From: Henricia sp. BOLD:AAB3569
Taxonomy: Eukaryota > Echinodermata > Asteroidea > Spinulosida > Echinasteridae
Direction: 5' to 3'
DNA length: 64,000 nt
Assembly: GCA_037783545.1 (NCBI GenBank)
Contig: JBBELK010001069.1
Span: forward strand, 182,938 to 246,937
Positions 22,701-37,400 of the stretch are shown here, piece after piece; positions within the stretch are counted from its first letter, which is position 1, and the number at the start of each line of letters is the position of its first letter. A program made the translations under genes and the position numbers. Under the pieces are notes generated by a model. It saw only the letters and a list, made by a program, of their open reading frames with translations. It was not told the origin of the DNA and searched no databases.

Positions 22701-24300
22701 GTCAACGACAGTCCGAAGGACTGAGCATGCGCACGACTCAGGAGTACACCAAAGAGGTGTGTACAGACAGCCACGGTTTGCGTGAGCAGTCAGGAAGCCC
22801 CAACCCAGTTTTCCCTAAACTTTGAAATTTCTCTGCCATTTCCCGGCGAAAGTCTGTCAATTTTTTAGGACAAGTGCGCAATATAGAGAGTTTGGAGCAT
22901 GCACAATTTGAAGTCCGTCGGAACATTTTTCGACCTCCAAATTTGCCGACGTTTGGACCACACTTTGACCAAATTTCCGAGCCAAACTGGGGTGCGTCAA
23001 CGACAGTCCGAAGGACTGAGCATGCGCACGACTCAGGAGTACACCAAAGAGGTGTGTACAGACAGCCACGGTTTGCGTGAGCAGTCAGGAAGCCCCAACC
23101 CAGTTTTCCCTAAACTTTGGAATTTCTCTGCCATTTCCCGGCGAAAGTCTGTCATTTTTTTAGGACAAGTGCGCAATATAGAGAGTTTGGAGCATGCAAA
23201 ATTTGAAGTTCGTCGGAACATTTTTCGACCTCCAAATTTGCCGACGTTTGGACAACACTTTGACCAAATTGCCGAGCCAAACTGGGGTGCGTCAACGACA
23301 GTCCGAAGGACTTAGCATGCGCACGACTCTGGAGTACACCAAAGAGGTGTGTACAGACTGCCACGGTTTGCGTGAGCAGTCAGGAAGCCCCAACCCAGTT
23401 TTCCCTAAACTTTGAAATTTCTCTGCCATTTCCCGGCGAAAGTCTGTCAATTTTTTAGGACAAGTGCGCAATATAGAGAGTTTGAAGCATGTAAAATTTG
23501 AAGTTCGTCGGAACATTTTTCGACCTCCAAATTTGCCGACGTTTGAACCACACTTTGACCAAATTGCCGAGCCAAACTGGGGTGCGTCAACGACAGTCCG
23601 AAGGACTGAGCATGCGCACGACTCAGGAGTACACCAAAGAGGTGTGTACAGACAGCCACGGTTTGCGTGAGCAGTCAGGAAGCTCCAACCCAGTTTTCCC
23701 TAAACTTTGAAATTTCTCTGCCATTTCCCGGCGAAAGTCTGTCAATTTTTTAGGACAAGTGCGCAATATAGAGAGTTTGGAGCATGCACAATTTGAAGTC
23801 CGTCGGAACATTTTTCGACCTCCAAATTTGCCGACGTTTGGACCACACTTTGAACAAATTTCCGAGCCAAACTGGGGTGCGTCAACGACAGTCCGAAGGA
23901 CTGAGCATGCGCACGACTCAGGAGTACACCAAAGAGGTGTGTACAGACAGCCACGGTTTGCGTGAGCAGTCAGGAAGCCCCAACCCAGTTTTCCCTAAAC
24001 TTTGAAATTTCTCTGCCATTTCCCGGCGAAAGTCTGTCAATTTTTTAGGACAAGTGCGCAATATAGAGAGTTTGGAGCATGCAAAATTTGAAGTTCGTCG
24101 GAACATTTTTCGACCTCCAAATTTTCCGACGTTTGGACCACACTTTGACCAAATTGCCGAGCCAAACTGGGGTGCGTCAACGACAGTCCGAAGGACTGAG
24201 CATGCGCACGACTCAGGAGTACACCAAAGAGGTGTGTACAGACAGCCACGGTTTGCGTGAGCAGTCAGGAAGCCCCAACCCAGTTTTCCCTAAACTTTGA
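19788..24300 (+). repeat. HOR block D: second 9-mer duplication (2655 bp)
   Basis: Monomers from about 19.8 kb recur from about 22.44 kb. Shared marks are AAATTTCCGAGCC (about 20320, 21205, 22975, 23860), ACTTTGGAATTTC (about 20460 and 23115), GGACAACAC, GGACTTAGC and CGACTCTGG (about 20597-20675 and 23252-23330), and GGAAGCTCC (about 21027 and 23682). Private differences include CCACTG (20710), TTTGAAGC (23485), TTGAACAA (23853) and GGTGCCTCA (20046). Confidence 0.85.
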
Positions 24301-24349
24301 AATTTCTCTGCCATTTCCCGGCGAAAGTCTGTCAATTTTTTAGGACAAG

Positions 24350-26020
24350 TGCGCAATATAGAGAGTTTGGAGCATGCAAAATTTGAAGTTCGTCGGAACA
24401 TTTTTCGACCTCCAAATTTGCCGACGTTTGGACAACACTTTGACCAAATTGCCGAGCCAAACTGGGGTGCGTCAACGACAGTCCGAAGGACTTAGCATGC
24501 GCACGACTCAGGAGTACACCAAAGAGGTGTGTACAGACTGCCACGGTTTGCGTGAGCAGTCAGGAAGCCCCAACCCAGTTTTCCCTAAACTTTGAAATTT
24601 CTCTGCCATTTCCCGGCGAAAGTCTGTCAATTTTTTAGGACAAGTGCGCAATATAGAGAGTTTGGAGCATGTACAATTTGAAGTTCGTCGGAACATTTAT
24701 CGACCTCCAAATTTGCCGACGTTTGAACCATACTTTGACCAAATTGCCGAGCCAAACTGGGGTGCGTCAACGACAGTCCGAAGGACTGAGCATGCGCACG
24801 ACTCAGGAGTACACCAAAGAGGTGTGTACAGACAGCCACGGTTTGCGTGAGCAGTCAGGAAGCTCCAACCCAGTTTTCCCTAAACTTTGAAATTTCTCTG
24901 CCATTTCCCGGCGAAAGTCTGTCAATTTTTTAGGACAAGTGCGCAATATAGAGAGTTTGGAGCATGCAAAATTTGAAGTTCGTCGGAACATTTTTCGAAC
25001 TCCAAATTTGCCGACGTTTGGACCACACTTTGACCAAATTGCCGAGCCAAACTGGGGTGCGTCAACGACAGTCCGAAGGACTGAGCATGCGCACGACTCA
25101 GGAGTACACCAAAGAGGTGTGTACAGACAGCCACGGTTTGCGTGAGCAGTCAGGAAGCCCCAACCCAGTTTTCCCTAAACTTTGAAATTTCTCTGCCATT
25201 TCCCGGCGAAAGTCTGTCAATTTTTTAGGACAAGTGCGCAATATAGAGAGTTTGGAGCATGCACAATTTGAAGTCCGTCGGAACATTTTTCGACCTCCAA
25301 ATTTGCCGACGTTTGGACCACACTTTGACCAAATTTCCGAGCCAAACTGGGGTGCGTCAACGACAGTCCGAAGGACTGAGCATGCGCACGACCCAGGAGT
25401 ACACCAAAGAGGTGTGTACAGACAGCCACGGTTTGCGTGAGCAGTCAGGAAGCCCCAATCCAGTTTTCCCTAAACTTTGAAATTTCTCTGCCATTTCCCG
25501 GCGAAAGTCTGTCATTTTTTTAGGACAAGTGCGCAATATAGAGAGTTTGGAGCATGCAAAATTTGAAGTTCGTCGGAACATTTTTCGACCTCCAAATTTG
25601 CCGACGTTTGGACAACACTTTGACCAAATTGCCGAGCCAAACTGGGGTGCGTCAACGACAGTCCGAAGGACTTAGCATGCGCACGACTCAGGAGTACACC
25701 AAAGAGGTGTGTACAGACTGCCACGGTTTGCGTGAGCAGTCAGGAAGCCCCAACCCAGTTTTCCCTAAACTTTGAAATTTCTCTGCCATTTCCCGGCGAA
25801 AGTCTGTCAATTTTTTAGGACAAGTGCGCAATATAGAGAGTTTGGAGCATGTACAATTTGAAGTTCGTCGGAACATTTATCGACCTCCAAATTTGCCGAC
25901 GTTTGAACCATACTTTGACCAAATTGCCGAGCCAAACTGGGGTGCGTCAACGACAATCCGAAGGACTGAGCATGCGCACGACTCAGGAGTACACCAAAGA
26001 GGTGTGTACAGACAGCCACG
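24350..26020 (+). repeat. 4-mer duplication with CATGTACAATTTG monomers (shift 1180 bp)
   Basis: The neighbouring classes GGACAACAC plus GGACTTAGC plus GACTGCCAC, and CATGTACAATTTG plus CATTTATCG plus CCATACTTTG, occur at about 24430-24735 and again 1180 bp later at about 25610-25915. Outside these two monomers the copies diverge. Confidence 0.75.
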
Positions 26021-26487
26021 GTTTGCGTGAGCAGTCAGGAAGCCCCAACCCAGTTTTCCCTAAACTTTGAAATTTCTCTGCCATTTCCCGGCGAAAGTCT
26101 GTCAATTTTTTAGGACAAGTGCGCAATATAGAGAGTTTGGAGCATGCACAATTTGAAGTCCGTCGGAACATTTTTCGACCTCCAAATTTGCCGACGTTTG
26201 GACCACACGTTGACCAAATTTCCGAGCCAAACTGGGGTGCGTCAACGACAGTCCGAAGGACTGAGCATGCGCACGACTCAGGAGTACACCAAAGAGGTGT
26301 GTACAGACAGCCACGGTTTGCGTGAGCAGTCAGGAAGCCCCAACCCAGTTTTCCCTAAACTTTGAAATTTCTCTGCCATTTCCCGGCGAAAGTCTGTCAA
26401 TTTTTTAGGACAAGTGCGCAATATAGAGAGTTTGGAGCATGCAAAATTTGAAGTTCGTCGGAACATTTTTCGACCTCCAAATTTGCC

Positions 26488-29400
26488 GACGTTTGGACCA
26501 CACTTTGACCAAATTGCCGAGCCAAACTGGGGTGCGTCAACGACAGTCCGAAGGACTGAGCATGCGCACGACTCAGGAGTACACCAAAGAGGTGTGTACA
26601 GACTGCCACGGTTTGCGTGAGCAGTCAGGAAGCCCCAACCCAGTTTTCCCTAAACTTTGAAATTTCTCTGCCATTTCCCGGCGAAAGTCTGTCAATTTTT
26701 TAGGACAAGTGCGCAATATAGAGAGTTTGGAGCATGTAAAATTTGAAGTTCGTCGGAACATTTTTCGACCTCCAAATTTGCCGACGTTTGAACCACACTT
26801 TGACCAAATTGCCGAGCCAAACTGGGGTGCGTCAACGACAGTCCGAAGGACTGAGCATGCGCACGACTCAGGAGTACACCAAAGAGGTGTGTACAGACAG
26901 CCACGGTTTGCGTGAGCAGTCAGGAAGCCCCAACCCAGTTTTCCCTAAACTTTGAAATTTCTCTGCCATTTCCCGGCGAAAGTCTGTCAATTTTTTAGGA
27001 CATGTGCGCAATATAGAGAGTTTGGAGCATGCCAAATTTGAAGTTCGTCGGAACATTTTTCGACCTCCAAATTTGCCGACGTTTGGACCACACTTTGACC
27101 AAATTGCCGAGCCAAACTGGGGTGCGTCAACGACAGTCCGAAGGACTGAGCATGCGCACGACTCAGGAGTACACCAAAGATGTGTGTACAGACAGCCACG
27201 GTTTGCGTGAGCAGTCAGGAAGCCCCAACCCACTTTTCCCTAAACTTTGAAATTTCTCTGCCATTTCCCGGCGAAAGTCTGTCAATTTTTTAGGACAAGT
27301 GCGCAATATAGAGAGCTTGGAGCATGCACAATTTGAAGTCCGTCGGAACATTTTTCGACCTCCAAATTTGCCGACGTTTGGACCACACTTTGACCAAATT
27401 GCCGAGCCAAACTGGGGTGCGTCAACGACAGTCCGAAGGACTGAGCATGCGCACGACTCAGGAGTACACCAAAGAGGTGTGTACAGACAGCCACGGTTTG
27501 CGTGAGCAGTCAGGAAGCCCCAACCCAGTTTTCCCTAAACTTTGAAATTTCTCTGCCATTTCCCGGCGAAAGTCTGTCAATTTTTTAGGACATGTGCGCA
27601 ATATAGAGAGTTTGGAGCATGCAAAATTTGAAGTTCGTCGGAACATTTTTCGACCTCCAAATTTGCCGACGTTTGGACCACACTTTGACCAAATTGCCGA
27701 GCCAAACTGGGGTGCGTCAACGACAGTCCGAAGGACTGAGCATGCGCACGACTCAGGAGTACACCAAAGAGGTGTGTACAGACTGCCACGGTTTGCGTGA
27801 GCAGTCAGGAAGCCCCAACCCAGTTTTCCCTAAACTTTGAAATTTTTCTGCCATTTCCCGGCGAAAGTCTGTCAATTTTTTAGGACAAGTGCGCAATATA
27901 GAGAGTTTGGAGCATGTAAAATTTGAAGTTCGTCGGAACATTTTTCGACCTCCAAATTTGCCGACGTTTGAACCACACTTTGACCAAATTGCCGAGCCAA
28001 ACTGGGGTGCGTCAACGACAGTCCGAAGGACTGAGCATGCGCACGACTCAGGAGTACACCAAAGAGGTGTGTACAGACAGCCACGGTTTGCGTGAGCAGT
28101 CAGGAAGCCCCAACCCAGTTTTCCCTAAACTTTGAAATTTCTCTGCCATTTCCCGGCGAAAGTCTGTCAATTTTTTAGGACATGTGCGCAATATAGAGAG
28201 TTTGGAGCATGCCAAATTTGAAGTTCGTCGGAACATTTTTCGACCTCCAAATTTGCCGACGTTTGGACCACACTTTGACCAAATTGCCGAGCCAAACTGG
28301 GGTGCGTCAACGACAGTCCGAAGGACTGAGCATGCGCACGACTCAGGAGTACACCAAAGATGTGTGTACAGACAGCCACGGTTTGCGTGAGCAGTCAGGA
28401 AGCCCCAACCCACTTTTCCCTAAACTTTGAAATTTCTTTGCCATTTCCCGGCGAAAGTCTGTCAATTTTTTAGGACAAGTGCGCAATATAGAGAGCTTGG
28501 AGCATGCACAATTTGAAGTCCGTCGGAACATTTTTCGACCTCCAAATTTGCCGACGTTTGGACCACACTTTGACCAAATTGCCGAGCCAAACTGGGGTGC
28601 GTCAACGACAGTCCGAAGGACTGAGCATGCGCACGACTCAGGAGTACACCAAAGAGGTGTGTACAGACAGCCACGGTTTGCGTGAGCAGTCAGGAAGCCC
28701 CAACCCAGTTTTCCCTAAACTTTGAAATTTCTCTGCCATTTCCCGGCGAAAGTCTGTCAATTTTTTAGGACATGTGCGCAATATAGAGAGTTTGGAGCAT
28801 GCAAAATTTGAAGTTCGTCGGAACATTTTTCGACCTCCAAATTTGCCGACGTTTGGACCACACTTTGACCAAATTGCCGAGCCAAACTGGGGTGCGTCAA
28901 CGACAGTCCGAAGGACTGAGCATGCGCACGACTCAGGAGTACACCAAAGATGTGTGTACAGACAGCCACGGTTTGCGTGAGCAGTCAGGAAGCCCCAACC
29001 CAGTTTTCCCTAAACTTTGAAATTTCTCTGCCATTTCCCGGCGAAAGTCTGTCATTTTTTTAGGACAAGTGCGCAATATAGAGAGTTTGGAGCATGCAAA
29101 ATCTGAAGTTCGTCGGAACATTTTTCGACCTCCAAATTTTCCGACGTTTGGACCACACTTTGACCAAATTGCCGAGCCAAACTGGGGTGCGTCAACGACA
29201 GTCCGAAGGACTGAGCATGCGCACGACTCTGGAGTACACCAAAGAGGTGTGTACAGACAGCCACGGTTTGCGTGAGCAGTCAGGAAGCCCCAACCCAGTT
29301 TTCCCTAAACTTTGAAATTTCTCTGCCATTTCCCGGCGAAAGTCTGTCAATTTTTTAGGACATGTGCGCAATATGGAGAGTTTGGAGCATGCCAAATTTG

Positions 29401-31400
29401 AAGTTCGTCGGAACATTTTTCGACCTCCAAATTTGCCGACGTTTGGACCACACTTTGACCAAATTGCCGAGCCAAACTGGGGTGCGTCAACGACAGTCCG
29501 AAGGACTGAGCATGCGCACGACTCAGGAGTACACCAAAGATGTGTGTACAGACAGCCACGGTTTGCGTGAGCAGTCAGGAAGCCCCAACCCACTTTTCCC
29601 TAAACTTTGAAATTTCTCTGCCATTTCCCGGCGAAAGTCTGTCAATTTTTTAGGACAAGTGCGCAATATAGAGAGCTTGGAGCATGCACAATTTGAAGTC
29701 CGTCGGAACATTTTTCGACCTCCAAATTTGCCGACGTTTGGACCACACTTTGACCAAATTGCCGAGCCAAACTGGGGTGCGTCAACGACAGTCCGAAGGA
29801 CTGAGCATGCGCACGACTCAGGAGTACACCAAAGAGGTGTGTACAGACAGCCACGGTTTGCGTGAGCAGTCAGGAAGCCCCAACCCAGTTTTCCCTAAAC
29901 TTTGAAATTTCTCTGCCATTTCCCGGCGAAAGTCTGTCAATTTTTTAGGACATGTGCGCAATATAGAGAGTTTGGAGCATGCAAAATTTGAAGTTCGTCG
30001 GAACATTTTTCGACCTCCAAATTTGCCGACGTTTGGACCACACTTTGACCAAATTGCCGAGCCAAACTGGGGTGCGTCAACGACAGTCCGAAGGACTGAG
30101 CATGCGCACGACTCAGGAGTACACCAAAGAGGTGTGTACAGACTGCCACGGTTTGCGTGAGCAGTCAGGAAGCCCCAACCCAGTTTTCCCTAAACTTTGA
30201 AATTTCTCTGCCATTTCCCGGCGAAAGTCTGTCAATTTTTTAGGACAAGTGCGCAATATAGAGAGTTTGGAGCATGTAAAATTTGAAGTTCGTCGGAACA
30301 TTTTTCGACCTCCAAATTTGCCGACGTTTGAACCACACTTTGACCAAATTGCCGAGCCAAACTGGGGTGCGTCAACGACAGTCCGAAGGACTGAGCATGC
30401 GCACGACTCAGGAGTACACCAAAGAGGTGTGTACAGACAGCCACGGTTTGCGTGAGCAGTCAGGAAGCCCCAACCCAGTTTTCCCTAAACTTTGAAATTT
30501 CTCTGCCATTTCCCGGCGAAAGTCTGTCAATTTTTTAGGACATGTGCGCAATATAGAGAGTTTGGAGCATGCCAAATTTGAAGTTCGTCGGAACATTTTT
30601 CGACCTCCAAATTTGCCGACGTTTGGACCACACTTTGACCAAATTGCCGAGCCAAACTGGGGTGCGTCAACGACAGTCCGAAGGACTGAGCATGCGCACG
30701 ACTCAGGAGTACACCAAAGATGTGTGTACAGACAGCCACGGTTTGCGTGAGCAGTCAGGAAGCCCCAACCCACTTTTCCCTAAACTTTGAAATTTCTTTG
30801 CCATTTCCCGGCGAAAGTCTGTCAATTTTTTAGGACAAGTGCGCAATATAGAGAGCTTGGAGCATGCACAATTTGAAGTCCGTCGGAACATTTTTCGACC
30901 TCCAAATTTGCCGACGTTTGGACCACACTTTGACCAAATTGCCGAGCCAAACTGGGGTGCGTCAACGACAGTCCGAAGGACTGAGCATGCGCACGACTCA
31001 GGAGTACACCAAAGAGGTGTGTACAGACAGCCACGGTTTGCGTGAGCAGTCAGGAAGCCCCAACCCAGTTTTCCCTAAACTTTGAAATTTCTCTGCCATT
31101 TCCCGGCGAAAGTCTGTCAATTTTTTAGGACATGTGCGCAATATAGAGAGTTTGGAGCATGCAAAATTTGAAGTTCGTCGGAACATTTTTCGACCTCCAA
31201 ATTTGCCGACGTTTGGACCACACTTTGACCAAATTGCCGAGCCAAACTGGGGTGCGTCAACGACAGTCCGAAGGACTGAGCATGCGCACGACTCAGGAGT
31301 ACACCAAAGATGTGTGTACAGACAGCCACGGTTTGCGTGAGCAGTCAGGAAGCCCCAACCCAGTTTTCCCTAAACTTTGAAATTTCTCTGCCATTTCCCG
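26488..31400 (+). repeat. HOR block E: 4-mer (1180 bp) nested in an 8-mer (2360 bp)
   Basis: The order is: a CATGTAAAATTTG monomer; a GGACATGTGCGC monomer with GCCAAATTTG and AAAGATGTG followed by CCCACTTTTCC; a GAGAGCTTGG plus GCACAATTTGAAGTCC monomer; and another GGACATGTGCGC monomer. It repeats at about 26.7, 27.9, 29.1, 30.25 and 31.4 kb. The first member alternates: CATGTAAAATTTG in the first, second and fourth repeats, and GCAAAATCTG with CCAAATTTTCCG in the third and fifth, which gives the 8-mer spacing. Private changes include ATATGGAGAG (29374) and AATTTTTCTG (27846). Confidence 0.85.
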
Positions 31401-34400
31401 GCGAAAGTCTGTCATTTTTTTAGGACAAGTGCGCAATATAGAGAGTTTGGAGCATGCAAAATCTGAAGTTCGTCGGAACATTTTTCGACCTCCAAATTTT
31501 CCGACGTTTGGACCACACTTTGACCAAATTGCCGAGCCAAACTGGGGTGCGTCAACGACAGTCCGAAGGACTGAGCATGCGCACGACTCTGGAGTACACC
31601 AAAGAGGTGTGTACAGACAGCCACGGTTTGCGTGAGCAGTCAGGAAGCCCCAACCCAGTTTTCCCTAAACTTTGAAATTTCTCTGCCATTTCCCGGCGAA
31701 AGTCTGTCAATTTTTTAGTACAAGTGCGCAATATAGAGAGTTTGGAGCATGCAAAATTTGAAGTTCGTCGGAACATTTTTCGACCTCCAAATTTGCCGAC
31801 GTTTGGACCACACTTTGACCAAATTGCCGAGCCAAACTGGGGTGCGTCAACGACAGTCCGAAGGACTGAGCATGCGCACGACTCAGGAGTACACCAAAGA
31901 GGTGTGCACAGACAGCCACGGTTTGCGTGAGCAGTCAGGAAGCCCCAACCCACTTTTCCCTAAACTTTGAAATTTCTCTGCCATTTCCCGGCGAAAGTCT
32001 GTCAATTTTTTAGGACAAGTGCGCAATATAGAGAGTTTGGAGCATGCACAATTTGAAGTCCGTCGGAACATTTTTCGACCTCCAAATTTGCCGACGTTTG
32101 GACCACACTTTGACCAAATTGCCGAGCCAAACTGGGGTGCGTCAACGACAGTCCGAAGGACTGAGCATGCGCACGACTCAGGAGTACACCAAAGAGGTGT
32201 GTACAGACAGCCACGGTTTGCGTGAGCAGTCAGGAAGCCCCAACCCAGTTTTCCCTAAACTTTGAAATTTCTCTGCCATTTCCCGGCGAAAGTCTGTCAA
32301 TTTTTTAGTACAAGTGCGCAATATAGAGAGTTTGGAGCATGCAAAATTTGAAGTTCGTCGGAACATTTTTCGACCTCCAAATTTGCCGACGTTTGGACCA
32401 CACTTTGACCAAATTGCCGAGCCAAACTGGGGTGCGTCAACGACAGTCCGAAGGACTGAGCATGCGCACGACTCAGGAGTACACCAAAGAGGTGTGTACA
32501 GACAGCCACGGTTTGCGTGAGCAGTCAGGAAGCCCCAACCCAGTTTTCCATAAACTTTGAAATTTCTCTGCCATTTCCCGGCGAAAGTCTGTCAATTTTT
32601 TAGGACAAGTGCGCAATATAGAGAGTTTGGAGCATGCAAAATTGGAAGTTCGTCGGAACATTTTTCGACCTCCAAATTTGCCGACGTTTGGACCACACTT
32701 TGACCAAATTGCCGAGCCAAACTGGGGTGCGTCAACGACAGTCCGAAGGACTGAGCATGCGCACGACTCAGGAGTACACCAAAGAGGTGTGTACAGACAG
32801 CCACGGTTTGCGTGAGCTGTCAGGAAGCCCCAACCCAGTTTTCACTAAACTTTGAAATTTCTCTGCCATTTCCCGGCGAAAGTCTGTCAATTTTGTAGGA
32901 CAAGTGCGCAATATAGAGAGTTTGGAGTATGCAAAATTTGAAGTTCGTCGGAACATTTTTCGATTTCCAAATTTGCCGACGTTTGGACCACACTTTGACC
33001 AAATTGCCGAGCCAAACTGGGGTGCGTCAACGACAGTCCGAAGGACTGAGCATGCGCACGACTCAGGAGTACACCAAAGAGGTGTGTACAGACAGCCACG
33101 GTTTGCGTGAGCAGTCAGGAAGCCCCAACCCACTTTTCCCTAAACTTTGAAATTTCTCTGCCATTTCCCGGCGAAAGTCTGTCAATTTTTTAGGACAAGT
33201 GCGCAATATAGAGAGTTTGGAGCATGCAAAATTTGAAGTTCGTCGGAACATTTTTCGACCTCCAAATTTGCCGACGTTTGGACCACACTTTGACCAAATT
33301 GCCGAGCCAAACTGGGGTGCGTCAACGACAGTCCGAAGGACCGAGAATGCGCACGACTCAGGAGTACACCAAAGATGTGTGTACAGACAGCCACGGTTTG
33401 CGTGAGCAGTCAGGAAGCCCAAACCCAGTTTTCCCTAAACTTTGAAATTTCTCTGCCATTTCCCGGCGAAAGTCTGTCAATTTTTTAGGACAAGTGCGCA
33501 ATATAGAGAGTTTGGAGCATGCAAAATTTGAAGTTCGTCGGAACATTTTTCGACCTCCAAATTTGCCGACGTTTGGACCACACTTTGACCAAATTTTCGA
33601 GCCAAACTGGGGTGCGTCAACGACAGTCCGAAGGACTGAGAATGCGCACGACTCAGAAGTACACCAAAGATGTGTGTACAGACAGCCACGGTTTTCGTGA
33701 GCAGTCAGGAAGCCCCAACCCAGTTTTCCCTAAACTTTGAAATTTCTCTGCCATTTCCCGGCGAAAGTCTGTCATTTTTTTAGGACAAGTGCGCAATATA
33801 GAGAGTTTGGAGCATGCAAAATCTGAAGTTCGTCGGAACATTTTTCGACCTCCAAATTTTCCGACGTTTGGACCACACTTTGACCAAATTGCCGAGCCAA
33901 ACTGGGGTGCGTCAACGACAGTCCGAAGGACTGAGCATGCGCACGACTCTGGAGTACACCAAAGAGGTGTGTACAGACAGCCACGGTTTGCGTGAGCAGT
34001 CAGGAAGCCCCAACCCAGTTTTCCCTAAACTTTGAAATTTCTCTGCCATTTCCCGGCGAAAGTCTGTCAATTTTTTAGTACAAGTGCGCAATATAGAGAG
34101 TTTGGAGCATGCAAAATTTGAAGTTCGTCGGAACATTTTTCGACCTCCAAATTTGCCGACGTTTGGACCACACTTTGACCAAATTGCCGAGCCAAACTGG
34201 GGTGCGTCAACGACAGTCCGAAGGACTGAGCATGCGCACGACTCAGGAGTACACCAAAGAGGTGTGCACAGACAGCCACGGTTTGCGTGAGCAGTCAGGA
34301 AGCCCCAACCCACTTTTCCCTAAACTTTGAAATTTCTCTGCCATTTCCCGGCGAAAGTCTGTCAATTTTTTAGGACAAGTGCGCAATATAGAGAGTTTGG

Positions 34401-37400
34401 AGCATGCACAATTTGAAGTCCGTCGGAACATTTTTCGACCTCCAAATTTGCCGACGTTTGGACCACACTTTGACCAAATTGCCGAGCCAAACTGGGGTGC
34501 GTCAACGACAGTCCGAAGGACTGAGCATGCGCACGACTCAGGAGTACACCAAAGAGGTGTGTACAGACAGCCACGGTTTGCGTGAGCAGTCAGGAAGCCC
34601 CAACCCAGTTTTCCCTAAACTTTGAAATTTCTCTGCCATTTCCCGGCGAAAGTCTGTCAATTTTTTAGTACAAGTGCGCAATATAGAGAGTTTGGAGCAT
34701 GCAAAATTTGAAGTTCGTCGGAACATTTTTCGACCTCCAAATTTGCCGACGTTTGGACCACACTTTGACCAAATTGCCGAGCCAAACTGGGGTGCGTCAA
34801 CGACAGTCCGAAGGACTGAGCATGCGCACGACTCAGGAGTACACCAAAGAGGTGTGTACAGACAGCCACGGTTTGCGTGAGCAGTCAGGAAGCCCCAACC
34901 CAGTTTTCCATAAACTTTGAAATTTCTCTGCCATTTCCCGGCGAAAGTCTGTCAATTTTTTAGGACAAGTGCGCAATATAGAGAGTTTGGAGCATGCAAA
35001 ATTGGAAGTTCGTCGGAACATTTTTCGACCTCCAAATTTGCCGACGTTTGGACCACACTTTGACCAAATTGCCGAGCCAAACTGGGGTGCGTCAACGACA
35101 GTCCGAAGGACTGAGCATGCGCACGACTCAGGAGTACACCAAAGAGGTGTGTACAGACAGCCACGGTTTGCGTGAGCTGTCAGGAAGCCCCAACCCAGTT
35201 TTCACTAAACTTTGAAATTTCTCTGCCATTTCCCGGCGAAAGTCTGTCAATTTTGTAGGACAAGTGCGCAATATAGAGAGTTTGGAGTATGCAAAATTTG
35301 AAGTTCGTCGGAACATTTTTCGATTTCCAAATTTGCCGACGTTTGGACCACACTTTGACCAAATTGCCGAGCCAAACTGGGGTGCGTCAACGACAGTCCG
35401 AAGGACTGAGCATGCGCACGACTCAGGAGTACACCAAAGAGGTGTGTACAGACAGCCACGGTTTGCGTGAGCAGTCAGGAAGCCCCAACCCACTTTTCCC
35501 TAAACTTTGAAATTTCTCTGCCATTTCCCGGCGAAAGTCTGTCAATTTTTTAGGACAAGTGCGCAATATAGAGAGTTTGGAGCATGCAAAATTTGAAGTT
35601 CGTCGGAACATTTTTCGACCTCCAAATTTGCCGACGTTTGGACCACACTTTGACCAAATTGCCGAGCCAAACTGGGGTGCGTCAACGACAGTCCGAAGGA
35701 CCGAGAATGCGCACGACTCAGGAGTACACCAAAGATGTGTGTACAGACAGCCACGGTTTGCGTGAGCAGTCAGGAAGCCCAAACCCAGTTTTCCCTAAAC
35801 TTTGAAATTTCTCTGCCATTTCCCGGCGAAAGTCTGTCAATTTTTTAGGACAAGTGCGCAATATAGAGAGTTTGGAGCATGCAAAATTTGAAGTTCGTCG
35901 GAACATTTTTCGACCTCCAAATTTGCCGACGTTTGGACCACACTTTGACCAAATTTTCGAGCCAAACTGGGGTGCGTCAACGACAGTCCGAAGGACTGAG
36001 AATGCGCACGACTCAGAAGTACACCAAAGATGTGTGTACAGACAGCCACGGTTTTCGTGAGCAGTCAGGAAGCCCCAACCCAGTTTTCCCTAAACTTTGA
36101 AATTTCTCTGCCATTTCCCGGCGAAAGTCTGTCATTTTTTTAGGACAAGTGCGCAATATAGAGAGTTTGGAGCATGCAAAATCTGAAGTTCGTCGGAACA
36201 TTTTTCGACCTCCAAATTTTCCGACGTTTGGACCACACTTTGACCAAATTGCCGAGCCAAACTGGGGTGCGTCAACGACAGTCCGAAGGACTGAGCATGC
36301 GCACGACTCTGGAGTACACCAAAGAGGTGTGTACAGACAGCCACGGTTTGCGTGAGCAGTCAGGAAGCCCCAACCCAGTTTTCCCTAAACTTTGAAATTT
36401 CTCTGCCATTTCCCGGCGAAAGTCTGTCAATTTTTTAGTACAAGTGCGCAATATAGAGAGTTTGGAGCATGCAAAATTTGAAGTTCGTCGGAACATTTTT
36501 CGACCTCCAAATTTGCCGACGTTTGGACCACACTTTGACCAAATTGCCGAGCCAAACTGGGGTGCGTCAACGACAGTCCGAAGGACTGAGCATGCGCACG
36601 ACTCAGGAGTACACCAAAGAGGTGTGCACAGACAGCCACGGTTTGCGTGAGCAGTCAGGAAGCCCCAACCCACTTTTCCCTAAACTTTGAAATTTCTCTG
36701 CCATTTCCCGGCGAAAGTCTGTCAATTTTTTAGGACAAGTGCGCAATATAGAGAGTTTGGAGCATGCACAATTTGAAGTCCGTCGGAACATTTTTCGACC
36801 TCCAAATTTGCCGACGTTTGGACCACACTTTGACCAAATTGCCGAGCCAAACTGGGGTGCGTCAACGACAGTCCGAAGGACTGAGCATGCGCACGACTCA
36901 GGAGTACACCAAAGAGGTGTGTACAGACAGCCACGGTTTGCGTGAGCAGTCAGGAAGCCCCAACCCAGTTTTCCCTAAACTTTGAAATTTCTCTGCCATT
37001 TCCCGGCGAAAGTCTGTCAATTTTTTAGTACAAGTGCGCAATATAGAGAGTTTGGAGCATGCAAAATTTGAAGTTCGTCGGAACATTTTTCGACCTCCAA
37101 ATTTGCCGACGTTTGGACCACACTTTGACCAAATTGCCGAGCCAAACTGGGGTGCGTCAACGACAGTCCGAAGGACTGAGCATGCGCACGACTCAGGAGT
37201 ACACCAAAGAGGTGTGTACAGACAGCCACGGTTTGCGTGAGCAGTCAGGAAGCCCCAACCCAGTTTTCCATAAACTTTGAAATTTCTCTGCCATTTCCCG
37301 GCGAAAGTCTGTCAATTTTTTAGGACAAGTGCGCAATATAGAGAGTTTGGAGCATGCAAAATTGGAAGTTCGTCGGAACATTTTTCGACCTCCAAATTTG